A stretch of DNA of 64,000 nt from Soehngenia sp. (GTDB taxonomy: Bacteria > Bacillota > Clostridia > Tissierellales > Tissierellaceae). Below are positions 1 to 9,876 of this stretch, one piece after another. A program made the position numbers and the translations under genes. The notes under the pieces are model-generated. The model did not search any database. It had not been told where the DNA came from and worked only from the letters and a program-made list of their open reading frames with translations. Location: contig JAGXFX010000009.1 in the NCBI GenBank assembly GCA_024637045.1, forward strand, positions 1 to 64,000, given 5' to 3'. Position 1 is the stretch's first letter, and each line of letters opens with the position of its first letter.

Positions 1-6
1 TAGGGA

Positions 7-33
7 AATAAGGAGCAAAACTCCTTATTTTTA
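7..33. terminator. Hairpin AATAAGGAG-CAAAA-CTCCTTATTTTT followed by T-run; likely terminator
   Basis: Perfect inverted repeat followed by T-rich tail. Confidence 0.6.
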
Positions 34-42
34 TTATTAAAA

Positions 43-79
43 ACTAACATTTTCTTAAAACATTAAGAAAAATGTTAGT
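43..79. terminator. Inverted repeat ACTAACATTTTCTTAA...TTAAGAAAAATGTTAGT
   Basis: About 16-bp arms with one indel, visible directly. Confidence 0.45.
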
Positions 80-130
80 GAAAGAATTTATTATTAAATT
101 TTGGATTGAATTGCAGGGGGTTTATCAGTG

Positions 131-265
131 GCCTCCTTCCACGCCAACCCGAAAAATCGTACGGTTTGGTTTCCATGCCACCCCTGAATACAGACAAATC
201 GTACGGTTTGGTTTCCATGACGTTCCTAAAAACACTGTAGGGGTTGGTTTCCACGCCAACCCTTA
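131..265. repeat. Three-copy degenerate direct repeat (A)AATCGTACGGTTTGGTTTCCATG / TGTAGGGGTTGGTTTCCACGCC
   Basis: Direct reading; no convincing CDS. Confidence 0.7.
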
Positions 266-366
266 AGCTTCCATGCTCTTCTCATTTCTAACTACTTACC
301 TACTACGATCAGAATGACTATAAGGTTTTTAACTGTGATCTGTGAATTGAGAATTGTGAATTGTCT

Positions 367-1515
367 TTACAACTCCTTAATCAACTCACAATAAACCTCA
401 TACGCTTCAACAATCTTATCAACCGAACATTTTTCATCTCTCATATGAGCCAGCTTGTATTCACCAGGACCAAATCCAATCGTAGGGACACCCATGGCTA
501 CAGGAGTAATGGCATTGGTTCCAAAATCCCAGAAATCAAATTTTGATGGTTCTTCCTTGTAAACATCTTTATAGGCACTAATCAAAGACTGGGTCAACTC
601 ATGTTCTGCTTCAATTATCCAAGGATTGTGCATTGGCTCATAGACAAGTTCTTTGCCTTTCCAGGTTGTATGATGCAAGGTGCCTACTTCCCAGGAAGCA
701 TCTTTACCTTCGATTAGAATGTCCATCTCACTCTTTACTCCTTCCAATGTCTCACCTAATATCAGTCTTCTATCCAGATATATTGAGCATTCGCTTGGCA
801 CAGCGTTTAGGGATGCGCTTACACTTGATATGTCCGACAAAACTACAGTACCGTGAGGTGCATTCTCCAAATAAAGAGATTTATTGAGAGCATCTACCTT
901 GGATATGATTTCGGCCATTTCATATACGGCATTGACTCCCTTTTCAGGGGCAGATCCGTGGGCAGAAACACCATGTGTTGTAATACGAATCTGTGCTTTT
1001 CCCTTATGACCCAGAGTAATCACATTATCACTGGGTTCACAAATAATACAGTAGTCAGGCTTAAGAGATAATTCCTGATATAAGTGCTTTAAATTCTCAC
1101 CGTCGCAGAACTCCTCACACACTGTTCCAGTGACATACACAGTCTTTCCTTCTAAATAGCCAAGATCTCTTGCTTTTGCTGCTGCATAAACACTTGCACC
1201 TAATGCAGACTTCATGTCTACACTGCCACGTCCCCATATGTACCCATCATGGACTTCGCCTGAAAAAGGAGGGAACTCCCACTCATCTGGATCATGCACC
1301 TGAACAGTGTCCATGTGACTGTCAAAATGTATTATCTTGGGTCCGTCCCCAATCCTTCCAACCACATTGCCAGTAGAATCAATAAATACTTCATCATATC
1401 CCAGCTTCTCCATTTCAGATTTTACAAGATCGGCATACTCACCTTCCTCATCTGTGTAGCTTCTGGTCTGTATTGATTTTTTTACAAATTCAATTAATTC
1501 CTTATTTCTATCCAT
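367..1515 (-). CDS. M20 family metallopeptidase, YgeY-like (selenium metabolism-linked hydrolase family)
   Basis: Full-length ORF with HFDSHMDTV, GRGSVDMKS and CEEFCDG motifs of M20 peptidases. Confidence 0.85.
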   Translation of the reverse strand: MDRNKELIEFVKKSIQTRSYTDEEGEYADLVKSEMEKLGYDEVFIDSTGNVVGRIGDGPKIIHFDSHMDTVQVHDPDEWEFPPFSGEVHDGYIWGRGSVDMKSALGASVYAAAKARDLGYLEGKTVYVTGTVCEEFCDGENLKHLYQELSLKPDYCIICEPSDNVITLGHKGKAQIRITTHGVSAHGSAPEKGVNAVYEMAEIISKVDALNKSLYLENAPHGTVVLSDISSVSASLNAVPSECSIYLDRRLILGETLEGVKSEMDILIEGKDASWEVGTLHHTTWKGKELVYEPMHNPWIIEAEHELTQSLISAYKDVYKEEPSKFDFWDFGTNAITPVAMGVPTIGFGPGEYKLAHMRDEKCSVDKIVEAYEVYCELIKEL

Positions 1516-1907
1516 TTCTTGACCACTCCTTTACCATTTGATTGATAAGTCATAAACAATTTTATCAGATGATTATTCGAATTGTCACATTCTCTTTTCA
1601 AATAACCTGATAGATATATAATACCATTTCGTAATAGCAGATTGAAATAATTTGTAGTAAGACAGGGATGAGTATCACTTGTCTTTTTTGTATATAGGAG
1701 AGTTCTACTTTTCAAAAGATGAATAAAAAAATTACTCGCGCGATTGGGTATCTTAGGTATATATTTATTATTTTGCTATTCGGGTATAAACAACACGAAG
1801 TGAACAAAAGCTGAGTTATATAAGGAAACTTTGTACCTCAGAGAGCTTGAGATCCACAATTTTCATTTAAATTTTAAAAATCGTATCAAGTGCCGAGGAG
1901 GATTGCT

Positions 1908-2405
1908 ATGAAATATGATGAACCTATGTATATCAATGTGGAAAAAGGTGCCCAGGAGGCTGGCGAATCAATCGAGGCTGATATTCGGAATCTTTGTGAG
2001 GAGGAGTCTTTTGCGGTTTTGGCTACCCAAGGTGCAGGACAGCCGTATACCTCTTTGATAGGATTTGCCACCAGTCGGAATTTGAAGTATCTGGTTTTTG
2101 CCACTCCAAGGCAAACCAGAAAGTTCACACTCCTAGAAGAGAATCCCAACGTGTCCCTGTTGATTGATAACCGAGCCCATCAACTCGAAAGCCTCAATCA
2201 GATTAGTGCCTTAACCGTTACGGGGCAGGTTACTGTACCATCTGATGAGGAAGATATTAAAAAATGGAGAGAACTCCTGATTCAAAAGCATCCTTATTTG
2301 GATACTTTTATTCGGTCAGAAACCACCGCCTTGGTAGTGGTTGAAGTGTTTCGTTATTTCTACGTGCGAAGATTTCAGGAGGTATTCGAATGGACTCCTG
2401 AATAA
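1908..2405 (+). CDS. Pyridoxamine 5'-phosphate oxidase family (FMN-binding split barrel) protein
   Basis: ORF after GAGGAGGA RBS; protein pattern EESFAVLATQGAGQPYTSLIGFA. Confidence 0.75.
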   Translation: MKYDEPMYINVEKGAQEAGESIEADIRNLCEEESFAVLATQGAGQPYTSLIGFATSRNLKYLVFATPRQTRKFTLLEENPNVSLLIDNRAHQLESLNQISALTVTGQVTVPSDEEDIKKWRELLIQKHPYLDTFIRSETTALVVVEVFRYFYVRRFQEVFEWTPE

Positions 2406-2431
2406 TATAAACGTTGTAGTTGTTACGGTAT

Positions 2432-2470
2432 CATAATAAGAGGCAAGGGAATTCCTTGCCTCTTATTATG
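2432..2470. terminator. Perfect hairpin CATAATAAGAGGCAAGG-GAATT-CCTTGCCTCTTATTATG
   Basis: 17-bp perfect arms between convergent genes; likely bidirectional terminator. Confidence 0.75.
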
Positions 2471-2655
2471 CCTTATCCTATTCAGTTTCCACCATAGCCT
2501 TTCGAGAAATATATCTCCTTAAATACCAATTAACTATTAAAACAAGATTCTTCGACTGTAAACTGGTACAATACTTTGGAACAAAATCTTTCTTTTTATT
2601 GTCTTGCTGAGTTTACGAAGGATTTTGACCCTCACTGCTCGACCCAAACAATCTT

Positions 2656-3396
2656 TTAATTGTGAATTGAGATTTGTGAACTGTGAATTGTATTCTCACT
2701 TTTTTCAAACTCCCTCTCCAACATCTTTTTCATCTTGACCATATTTTCTTCATTAGGCTCAATGGCGTATATATTCTTAATAACATTTGCAACCGTTGAG
2801 GGCTTGTCGCTTAAGACAATAATCTGGTCCCCAAGATGTATAGCCTCCTCGAGGTCATGGGTCACAAGGATGCAGGACCGATTCTCCATATCCATCAATT
2901 CCCTGAAAAAGTCCATCAATACCTTCTTGTTTGATATGTCAATAGAGGAGAATGGCTCATCCATAAGAAGAATGGAGGAGGGGTAGATAAAAGCCCTTAA
3001 TATACCAATCCTCTTTTTCATGCCACCACTTAGTTCACTTGGATAATAGTCCCTGTACTCCAATAGCCCAACCTTTTCCAAGTAGCTTTCAACCAAACCG
3101 TCCTTATCAGCGATATCATCATTCCCACTAAGAACAAACTTAAGATTATCCAATACATTTTTCCATGGAATCAGTCTGTCCTCCTGGAATACAAAAGAAA
3201 GCTCGGTATCACTAAATCCTTTGACATCACCTGAATCAGCAGACTCAATACCAGAGATAATATTAAGCAGAGTTGTCTTCCCACAGCCGGAAGGACCAAG
3301 GATACAAGTTGTTCCAGCTTCAATAAAATCAATTGAGATATCCTGGAGGACAAGTAGGTCATTAAATTTTTTAGTTATGTTTTCTATTCTGTACAT
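2656..3396 (-). CDS. ABC transporter ATP-binding protein (nitrate/sulfonate/taurine type)
   Basis: Walker A GPSGCGKTT, signature LSGGMKKR, Walker B ILLMDEPFSSID. Confidence 0.9.
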   Translation of the reverse strand: MYRIENITKKFNDLLVLQDISIDFIEAGTTCILGPSGCGKTTLLNIISGIESADSGDVKGFSDTELSFVFQEDRLIPWKNVLDNLKFVLSGNDDIADKDGLVESYLEKVGLLEYRDYYPSELSGGMKKRIGILRAFIYPSSILLMDEPFSSIDISNKKVLMDFFRELMDMENRSCILVTHDLEEAIHLGDQIIVLSDKPSTVANVIKNIYAIEPNEENMVKMKKMLEREFEKSENTIHSSQISIHN

Positions 3397-3466
3397 ATCC
3401 AACACATCCTTATTGTCTTCCTGAGTTTACGAAGGATTTAACCCCAAATCTCGACCCAAACAATCT

Positions 3467-3639
3467 TCTCAACTCTTACTTCTTAAATCTTACATCTTAG
3501 CTCTTAACTCTCATTTATTAACTCTTTATCTCTTAAATCTTACCTCTTAATTCTTACTTTTTAACTCCTATATATTTACTCTTACTTCTTAGATATTACC
3601 TCTTAACTATTACTTTTATCTTACCTCTTAACTCTTTCA
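3467..3639. repeat. Degenerate heptanucleotide array, unit about TCTTAMN, about 24 units
   Basis: Unit-by-unit reading: TCTTACT TCTTAAA TCTTACA TCTTAGC TCTTAAC ... with two phase slips. Confidence 0.85.
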
Positions 3640-4403
3640 CTATTGTTCACTGGTCGATGTTCATTATTCATTGACCCAATACCATGCAGTATAAGATTAA
3701 GCCCCTTCGAAATAACAAGAATAACAATTATCCACGCAAAGACCCCTGACGTATTCAAGTACATCCTCTGCAATTGCAAATCAGCTCCAATTGAAAATCC
3801 TGGCTGCGAAAGCACCTCTCCCGCAACAACCATCTTCAATGTAGTTGAAAGGGTAGTAGCTGATATATTTGAAAGTCCCTGAAATATCACCGGTACGTAA
3901 ATATCCCTAATTAGTGCAAGCTTCTTCACCCTGTATACCTTAGCCATTTGGAGAAGTCCCTTGTCAATCCCATCAAGGGAAGAGAGGACTGTCTCATACA
4001 TAATGGGAAATACAACAAGAAACCCTACAAAAAGAGGAACAAGACTGTTATGCAGCCAAATCAGAGCAAGAAGTATAATTGCAATTACAGGAACAGAACT
4101 TAAGAATTCAACAAACGGATTAAACAGCAATCGTATTGTCCTAGACCACTTGGAAAGACCACCAAAAAAAACAGCAAGAAGCAGGGAGGAAACGAATCCT
4201 CCAAGGCTTCTTGCCATTGTATAAAATACTATTTTTAAAAATCCTTCGCTTCCAACTATCACAAACAGACTCTCTAGAGTAGCCAGTGGAGAAGGAATCA
4301 AAACTTCCTTGCCAACAAAAAGAGACAACAAAGACCAAACCCCGATTAAAAATAATGCGGAGATAAGCTTAAGACCTTTATCTTGTATAGTAAATCTCTT
4401 CAT
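3621..4403 (-). CDS. ABC transporter permease (nitrate/sulfonate/taurine type)
   Basis: Multi-TM protein starting MKRFTIQDKGLKL; the ORF-track start at 4502 overlaps the upstream gene and is probably too long. Confidence 0.85.
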   Translation of the reverse strand: MKRFTIQDKGLKLISALFLIGVWSLLSLFVGKEVLIPSPLATLESLFVIVGSEGFLKIVFYTMARSLGGFVSSLLLAVFFGGLSKWSRTIRLLFNPFVEFLSSVPVIAIILLALIWLHNSLVPLFVGFLVVFPIMYETVLSSLDGIDKGLLQMAKVYRVKKLALIRDIYVPVIFQGLSNISATTLSTTLKMVVAGEVLSQPGFSIGADLQLQRMYLNTSGVFAWIIVILVISKGLNLILHGIGSMNNEHRPVNNSERVKR

Positions 4404-5346
4404 CCGGCAGCTCTCCTCCAATAAAGTCAGGGGCAAAGTCCATAATGGCCTGGTAATATACCTTGTATTCCTCAACGGAATCCTCAATAGGGAAATCACC
4501 AATGTTCATTCTGTCTATTCCCTGAACAACAGCACCCTTAACTGGACCTAAAGCTAATTCTTCCGAAATGTCCCCAAGAGCTTCAGGGTTTTCGTTGGCC
4601 CACTGGATACTATTATTATACTCCAGGAGGAAGTTTTCTACAAACTCCGGATTTTCTTCGATTAGAGATTTCTTTATAACCAGGCATGCCTGCGGATAGC
4701 CTTTTGGGACACCCTTAGCCTCAGCCCACAGGGAGTTAAGGTCAAGGAGTACTTTGATACCCTCACCCTTGATAACCACCCCTGAGAGGGCAGGCTCAGG
4801 CAGAACGCCAAGAGATGCCTGTCCTGAAAGAAGGAAGGGTCCAACTTCTGCAGCTGAGCCCATATATTGAATATCCATATCCGTTTCCGGATTCAGTCCA
4901 TTATCCTGAAGTATCATAAGGAGCACAAGTTCAGGCGTAAGACCTTTTCCAAAGGTATGGAGAGCCTTGTCCTTAAGATCAGCTACAGTCTGAACATCCT
5001 CAGTTCCTGCAACATACAGATTACCCCAGGTTGAGGTTCCCGCTATAACATAGGGGAGATCCTTGTTGTATGCCTGGGCTGCAAGGTTTGTTGGAACCAT
5101 TGCTATATCAGCCTCTTCTTTTAGGATGCTTGCTGCGAGAAGATCAGGTGTCTTTAATACATCATACTGGATTTCTCTTCCAAGATCAGGTTCATCTGAA
5201 ATCATCTTTGCAGCAGTCAGAGCAGTTACCCCTTCCATGAAGGAGAACTGGACTGGTTCAGTTGGTTCAATAACCTCATTGGAGCAGCCAGAAAAGGCCG
5301 CTCCAATAAGTAGTATTAGTGTAAGTAGAATTATGCTTTTTTTCAT
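4378..5346 (-). CDS. ABC transporter substrate-binding lipoprotein, NMT1/THI5-like
   Basis: Signal peptide with lipobox FSGC; operon position with permease and ATPase. Confidence 0.85.
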   Translation of the reverse strand: MKKSIILLTLILLIGAAFSGCSNEVIEPTEPVQFSFMEGVTALTAAKMISDEPDLGREIQYDVLKTPDLLAASILKEEADIAMVPTNLAAQAYNKDLPYVIAGTSTWGNLYVAGTEDVQTVADLKDKALHTFGKGLTPELVLLMILQDNGLNPETDMDIQYMGSAAEVGPFLLSGQASLGVLPEPALSGVVIKGEGIKVLLDLNSLWAEAKGVPKGYPQACLVIKKSLIEENPEFVENFLLEYNNSIQWANENPEALGDISEELALGPVKGAVVQGIDRMNIGDFPIEDSVEEYKVYYQAIMDFAPDFIGGELPDEEIYYTR

Positions 5347-5362
5347 TATTCACCTCGTGTGT

Positions 5363-7102
5363 TTAATCCCAAAGTTTTGGGTTAAGTTCCCATGTACTGT
5401 GGTCAGTGTGCAATAGCTCGTGTGATTTGTGGGACAGCGGCTTCTCAAAATACTCTTCGTAGCATTTGGCTACAGAAGGATTCTCATGAGAAAATCTTAT
5501 ATCGTTAATCTTGTCAAGACCATAAAGTATATCAGCCCTGTCACCAGCAAGTTCCTTACCATCCCAAATAGGCTGGCCTCCACCACCGGCACAACCACCA
5601 GGACATGCCATTATCTCAACAAAGTCGTAATGAGCCTCACCGTGTTTGATTGCTTCAATCAGTCTTCTTGCATTTCCAAGACCACTTGCAACCGCAACTC
5701 TCAGGTCAGTACCTGCAAGATCGAAGGTAGCTTCTTTCCAACCCTTTTTTCCACGGACATCTTTGAAGGCATCCGGCTCAGGATTCTCACCTGTAACAAG
5801 GAAGTACGCACTTCTAAGTGCTGCTTCCATAACTCCACCTGTTGCACCGAAAATTACAGCAGCTCCAGAACCGGAACCTAGAGGCATATCAAGCTCCTCT
5901 TCAGGAAGAAAAGCCACATCAATGCTTTCAGCCCGAATAAGTCTTTCAACCTCACGGGTTGTAAGGACGACATCAACATCCTGTCCTGCTCCTGCGGAAT
6001 TCATAACTGGAACACCAGCTTCGAATTTCTTTGCAGTACAAGGCATAATGGACACTGAAAAGATCTTTGAAGGATCTACATCCAGTACCTCTGCATAGTA
6101 GCTCTTCACAACCGCACCAAACATCTGCTGAGGAGACTTTGCAGTTGACAGCTGATCCAGCATATCTGGATATTGGCTCTTGATAAACCGGATCCATCCT
6201 GGACAGCATGACGTAAACATTGGGAATGTATTGTCCTCGGCATTTCCGAGTCTCTCTATAAACTCGCTTCCCTCCTCCATAATGGTAAGGTCAGCAGTAA
6301 AGTTTGTATCAAATATATAGTCAAATCCAATTCTTCTTAAGGCTGCTGCAAGTCTTTTTACAGTTGCAAATTCTCTGCCCAGACCAAGGGATTCACCCCA
6401 GGCTGCCCTTACGGCAGGTGCAATCTGGACCACAAGGATCTTGTCTGGATCAGCAAGGGCATCGAATACCTTGTCGGTATCATCCCTTTCTCGAAGGGCC
6501 CCTGTTGGGCAATGAGTAATACACTGACCGCAAAGTGCGCAGTCTGATTCTTCAATCCTTAAATTTCCCGAAACGTCAACATTGGTTCTTGATCCCGTGT
6601 TTGCAATGTCCCAGACTTGAAGGTCCTGAACCTTGTCACACACCTGGATGCATCTCATACACTTTATACATTTCTCGTAGTTTCTAACTAGAGGAAAACC
6701 TTCAGTCCATCTTGCATGGGGAAGGGTCTTCTCGTACTGTATCTCAATAATCCCAAGGTCGTTAGCGATATCCTGCAATGAGCAGTTTCCGCTCCTGACA
6801 CAGATAGCACAGTTTGAATCGTGCTGGGACAGAATAAGCTCAACATTGGTTCTTCTTGATTCCCTTACCTTAGGGCTGTTTGTATGGATTTTCATGCCTT
6901 CTTCAACAACATTGTTGCAGGCTGTTACAAGTCTTTCCCTGCCTTCAATCTCAACCGCACAAACCCTGCAGGCGCCGATTTCATTCAGCTCCTCCATATA
7001 GCACAGATTGGGGATGGAGACATGACAACTCTTTGCAGCATCCAGAATGGTCATTCCTTCAGGAACGAGAAGAGTGTTTTTATCAATAGTTATATTTACC
7101 AT
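5363..7102 (-). CDS. [FeFe] hydrogenase, group A catalytic subunit
   Basis: H-cluster motifs TSCCPGW, MPCTAKKFE, EIMACPGGCAGGGGQP; N-terminal 2Fe-2S and 4Fe-4S cysteine motifs. Confidence 0.95.
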   Translation of the reverse strand: MVNITIDKNTLLVPEGMTILDAAKSCHVSIPNLCYMEELNEIGACRVCAVEIEGRERLVTACNNVVEEGMKIHTNSPKVRESRRTNVELILSQHDSNCAICVRSGNCSLQDIANDLGIIEIQYEKTLPHARWTEGFPLVRNYEKCIKCMRCIQVCDKVQDLQVWDIANTGSRTNVDVSGNLRIEESDCALCGQCITHCPTGALRERDDTDKVFDALADPDKILVVQIAPAVRAAWGESLGLGREFATVKRLAAALRRIGFDYIFDTNFTADLTIMEEGSEFIERLGNAEDNTFPMFTSCCPGWIRFIKSQYPDMLDQLSTAKSPQQMFGAVVKSYYAEVLDVDPSKIFSVSIMPCTAKKFEAGVPVMNSAGAGQDVDVVLTTREVERLIRAESIDVAFLPEEELDMPLGSGSGAAVIFGATGGVMEAALRSAYFLVTGENPEPDAFKDVRGKKGWKEATFDLAGTDLRVAVASGLGNARRLIEAIKHGEAHYDFVEIMACPGGCAGGGGQPIWDGKELAGDRADILYGLDKINDIRFSHENPSVAKCYEEYFEKPLSHKSHELLHTDHSTWELNPKLWD

Positions 7103-8928
7103 TTTTCAGTCCTCCCTCCTTTGAATACTCCAAAGCCGAAGTGGTCACATCTTAGGCATCGACTTGATTCCTGCATTGCCTCCTGGTAAGTCATTGATTT
7201 TTCAACAAGTTCAAAATCCTCAACTCTTTCAGATACAAGTCTTTCTGCCATATTGACCCTTCCACATGGAATTCGGTCTGATAGGCTAGGCTCTGGGATA
7301 TGGACTCCGGATTCGATTTCATGATGGAATCCAAGGTAGTTGTCAATATTGGCAGCTGCAACCTTGCCGGCAGCAATTGCCTGAATGACTGTTGCAGGAC
7401 CAGAGATGCAGTCTCCACCAGCATATACTCCTGGTATATCCTTGACATCAGCAGTACTCCAAGCATCAATTAGTCCCTTTCTTACAGGGATTCCGTCTTT
7501 TTCAAAGTCTCTTGTCTCAATTCCCTGACCGATTGCAATTACAATCATGTCACAAGGGATCCTAACAGGATTTTCTCTGGCATCAGCTGTTTTTGGTCTT
7601 CCATCAGACATTTTTCCAACAATCTGTGGTTGTGCCCAAAGTGCAGTTACATTTCCATCATCATCGGTTTCAATCTTGGTTGGACTGCACAGTTCATATA
7701 TGGAGCAGCCTTCAGCAATTGCATCGTCAATTTCTTCCTTCATGGCTGGCATATCTGCTTTTCTTCTTCTGTAGATAATGTTTGATTCTTTTGATCCGAG
7801 TCTAACTGCAGATCTAGCAACATCTATTGCAACATTTCCTCCACCAAGAACAAGAACTCGCTTGTCCTTAAAGTCAGGATAGATTCCATCGCCGATATCT
7901 CTCAGAACATCAACTGCAGAATAGACGCCCTTAGCATCCTCGCCTTCCATACCGATCTTCTTGTCGATATGTGCACCGATTGCAATGTATACGCTATCAA
8001 ATCTCTCCTTGAGCTCAGCAACTGAAATATCCTTTCCAATTGTAATTCCCATATGAACTTTTACACCAAGGGATAGCATCTGATCGATTTCATCTTGCAA
8101 AAGGTCTCTTGGCAATCGATAGTTTGGTATTCCGTAGCGAAGCATTCCTCCAAGATGATTTCTGCTTTCGTAAACATCAACCTGATGTCCCATAACGGAA
8201 AGGAAGTATGCTGCGGAAAGTCCGCTTGGTCCTCCTCCTACGATAGCAACTCTTTTTCCTGTCTTTGCTGCAGGCTCAGGAAGAGGTACAGCTCCTGCAT
8301 TGTCAACTGCATATCGCTTAAGACCTCTGATATTTATCGAGTCGTCCATCATATTCCTTCTACATCTTGTCTCACATGGATGTTCACATACATAAGCGCA
8401 GGTAAGTGGCATTGGATTGTCTTTTCTTATCAATCTTATTGCATCGTCATACTTCTCCTGGTTGATCAGGGCTATGTATCCCGGTACATCAACACCGGCA
8501 GGGCATAAAGATACACAAGGAACAGATTGATACAGGCTGAAATTACAGCGGTCTCTTTCAATATGCTCCAGATAGTCGTCCCTGAAGCCTTCAACTCCCC
8601 TCATTACCATATGTGCAGCCTCATAACCGATGGCACAGTCAGCAGAATTGTAGATGCTCCTTGCTGTCTTTTCAATCAGGTCAATAGTACTCAAGGTAGC
8701 TTTTCCGTCCATTACATCTTCCATAAGGTTTATTAGCTGTCCAAGTCCGATACGACATGGAACACATTTACCACAAGTTTGGGCATGAGCCATCTTAAGG
8801 AAGGATGCAGACAGGTCGATTGGACACAGTCCAGGTGGAGAGGCAGTGATTCTCCGTTCGAGATCTTTGTACATATCCTCCACAGTAGCCTGGGCTTTGT
8901 CCTGGGTGATGATACTTAGTCTGCTCAT
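7096..8928 (-). CDS. NAD(P)-binding FeS flavoprotein: NuoF-type CGKCVPCR region fused to GltD-like oxidoreductase
   Basis: CGKCVPCRIGLGQL, VAIVGGGPSGLSAAYFL and VLVLGGGNVAIDVARSA motifs; overlaps hydrogenase gene by 7 bp. Confidence 0.9.
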   Translation of the reverse strand: MSRLSIITQDKAQATVEDMYKDLERRITASPPGLCPIDLSASFLKMAHAQTCGKCVPCRIGLGQLINLMEDVMDGKATLSTIDLIEKTARSIYNSADCAIGYEAAHMVMRGVEGFRDDYLEHIERDRCNFSLYQSVPCVSLCPAGVDVPGYIALINQEKYDDAIRLIRKDNPMPLTCAYVCEHPCETRCRRNMMDDSINIRGLKRYAVDNAGAVPLPEPAAKTGKRVAIVGGGPSGLSAAYFLSVMGHQVDVYESRNHLGGMLRYGIPNYRLPRDLLQDEIDQMLSLGVKVHMGITIGKDISVAELKERFDSVYIAIGAHIDKKIGMEGEDAKGVYSAVDVLRDIGDGIYPDFKDKRVLVLGGGNVAIDVARSAVRLGSKESNIIYRRRKADMPAMKEEIDDAIAEGCSIYELCSPTKIETDDDGNVTALWAQPQIVGKMSDGRPKTADARENPVRIPCDMIVIAIGQGIETRDFEKDGIPVRKGLIDAWSTADVKDIPGVYAGGDCISGPATVIQAIAAGKVAAANIDNYLGFHHEIESGVHIPEPSLSDRIPCGRVNMAERLVSERVEDFELVEKSMTYQEAMQESSRCLRCDHFGFGVFKGGRTEKW

Positions 8929-9165
8929 TTTCCTTCATCTCCTTTCAAATATTGCTTGTTTTTTAAAATCTGTATATTTATGTAATATATATTGGTTCCA
9001 AAGTAAGTAATTCAGAAGTTAAATTATTAACAATGATTACAATATAATGATACACTTATTATGGAGCTATGTCAACATTTCCAGTCTATTTCCATTTACA
9101 ACTTTAGATGAATACAGTATAATTATTGCGTGAGAAAATTTACAACGGAACCTAAGGAGGAATCC

Positions 9166-9870
9166 ATGAAAAAGCTTGAGATGCTCTATGAAGGAAAGGC
9201 AAAGAAGGTTTTCAGGACAGAGGATAAGGACAAATTCGTAGTCCAGTACAAGGACGATGCAACTGCGGGAAATGGACTGAAGAAGGGAACAATAGAAGAC
9301 AAGGGGATTGTAAACAACAAGATGAGTGCAATGCTCTTTGAAATTCTGGAGAAAGAAGGAGTTCCCAACCACTTTGAAGAACTGCTTTCAGACAGAGACC
9401 AGCTGGTTAAGGCGGTTACGATCATACCGCTTGAAGTAATTGTAAGAAATGTTTCGGCAGGGTCATTTTCAAAAAGATATGGCGTTGAAGAAGGAATTAT
9501 TTTTGACAATCCTGTCCTTGAATTTAGCTATAAAGTAGATGAACTTGGGGATCCTTTGATAAACGATTCACATATATTGGCTCTTAAACTAGCAACAGAA
9601 GAGGAAATTGAACATATAAAGGAGATGGCACTTCGTGTAAACGAGGTTCTTTCAGAACTGTTCCTAAAGAAAAACTTAAAGCTTATTGATTTCAAGATTG
9701 AGTTCGGGAAATACAAGGGAGAAACAATCCTTGCAGATGAGATTTCACCAGATACCTGCAGACTGTGGGATACAGAGACAAATGAGAAAATGGACAAGGA
9801 CAGATTCAGAAGAGACCTTGGAAATATTAAGGAAGCGTACCAGGAAGTTATGAAGAGACTGGAACAATAG
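9166..9870 (+). CDS. purC: Phosphoribosylaminoimidazole-succinocarboxamide synthase
   Basis: [11 protein letters not shown] start, [24 protein letters not shown] motifs; RBS AAGGAGG. Confidence 0.97.
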   Translation: MKKLEMLYEGKAKKVFRTEDKDKFVVQYKDDATAGNGLKKGTIEDKGIVNNKMSAMLFEILEKEGVPNHFEELLSDRDQLVKAVTIIPLEVIVRNVSAGSFSKRYGVEEGIIFDNPVLEFSYKVDELGDPLINDSHILALKLATEEEIEHIKEMALRVNEVLSELFLKKNLKLIDFKIEFGKYKGETILADEISPDTCRLWDTETNEKMDKDRFRRDLGNIKEAYQEVMKRLEQ

Positions 9871-9876
9871 GGGAGG

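Noticed and set aside
72-266. 64-aa ORF with repeated IVRFGFH
   Set aside because: Translation of an intergenic direct repeat, no convincing RBS
3467-3639. Possible small RNA or coding sequence in the TCTTA-rich region
   Set aside because: Low-complexity 7-bp periodic sequence explains it; no ORF or stable structure evident
5429-6098. Two 150-aa plus-strand ORFs opposite the hydrogenase
   Set aside because: Antisense ORFs within a strongly supported [FeFe] hydrogenase CDS
8929-9165. Possible purine riboswitch or PurR site upstream of purC
   Set aside because: No recognisable purine riboswitch core or convincing PurBox seen by eye; would need Infernal and motif search
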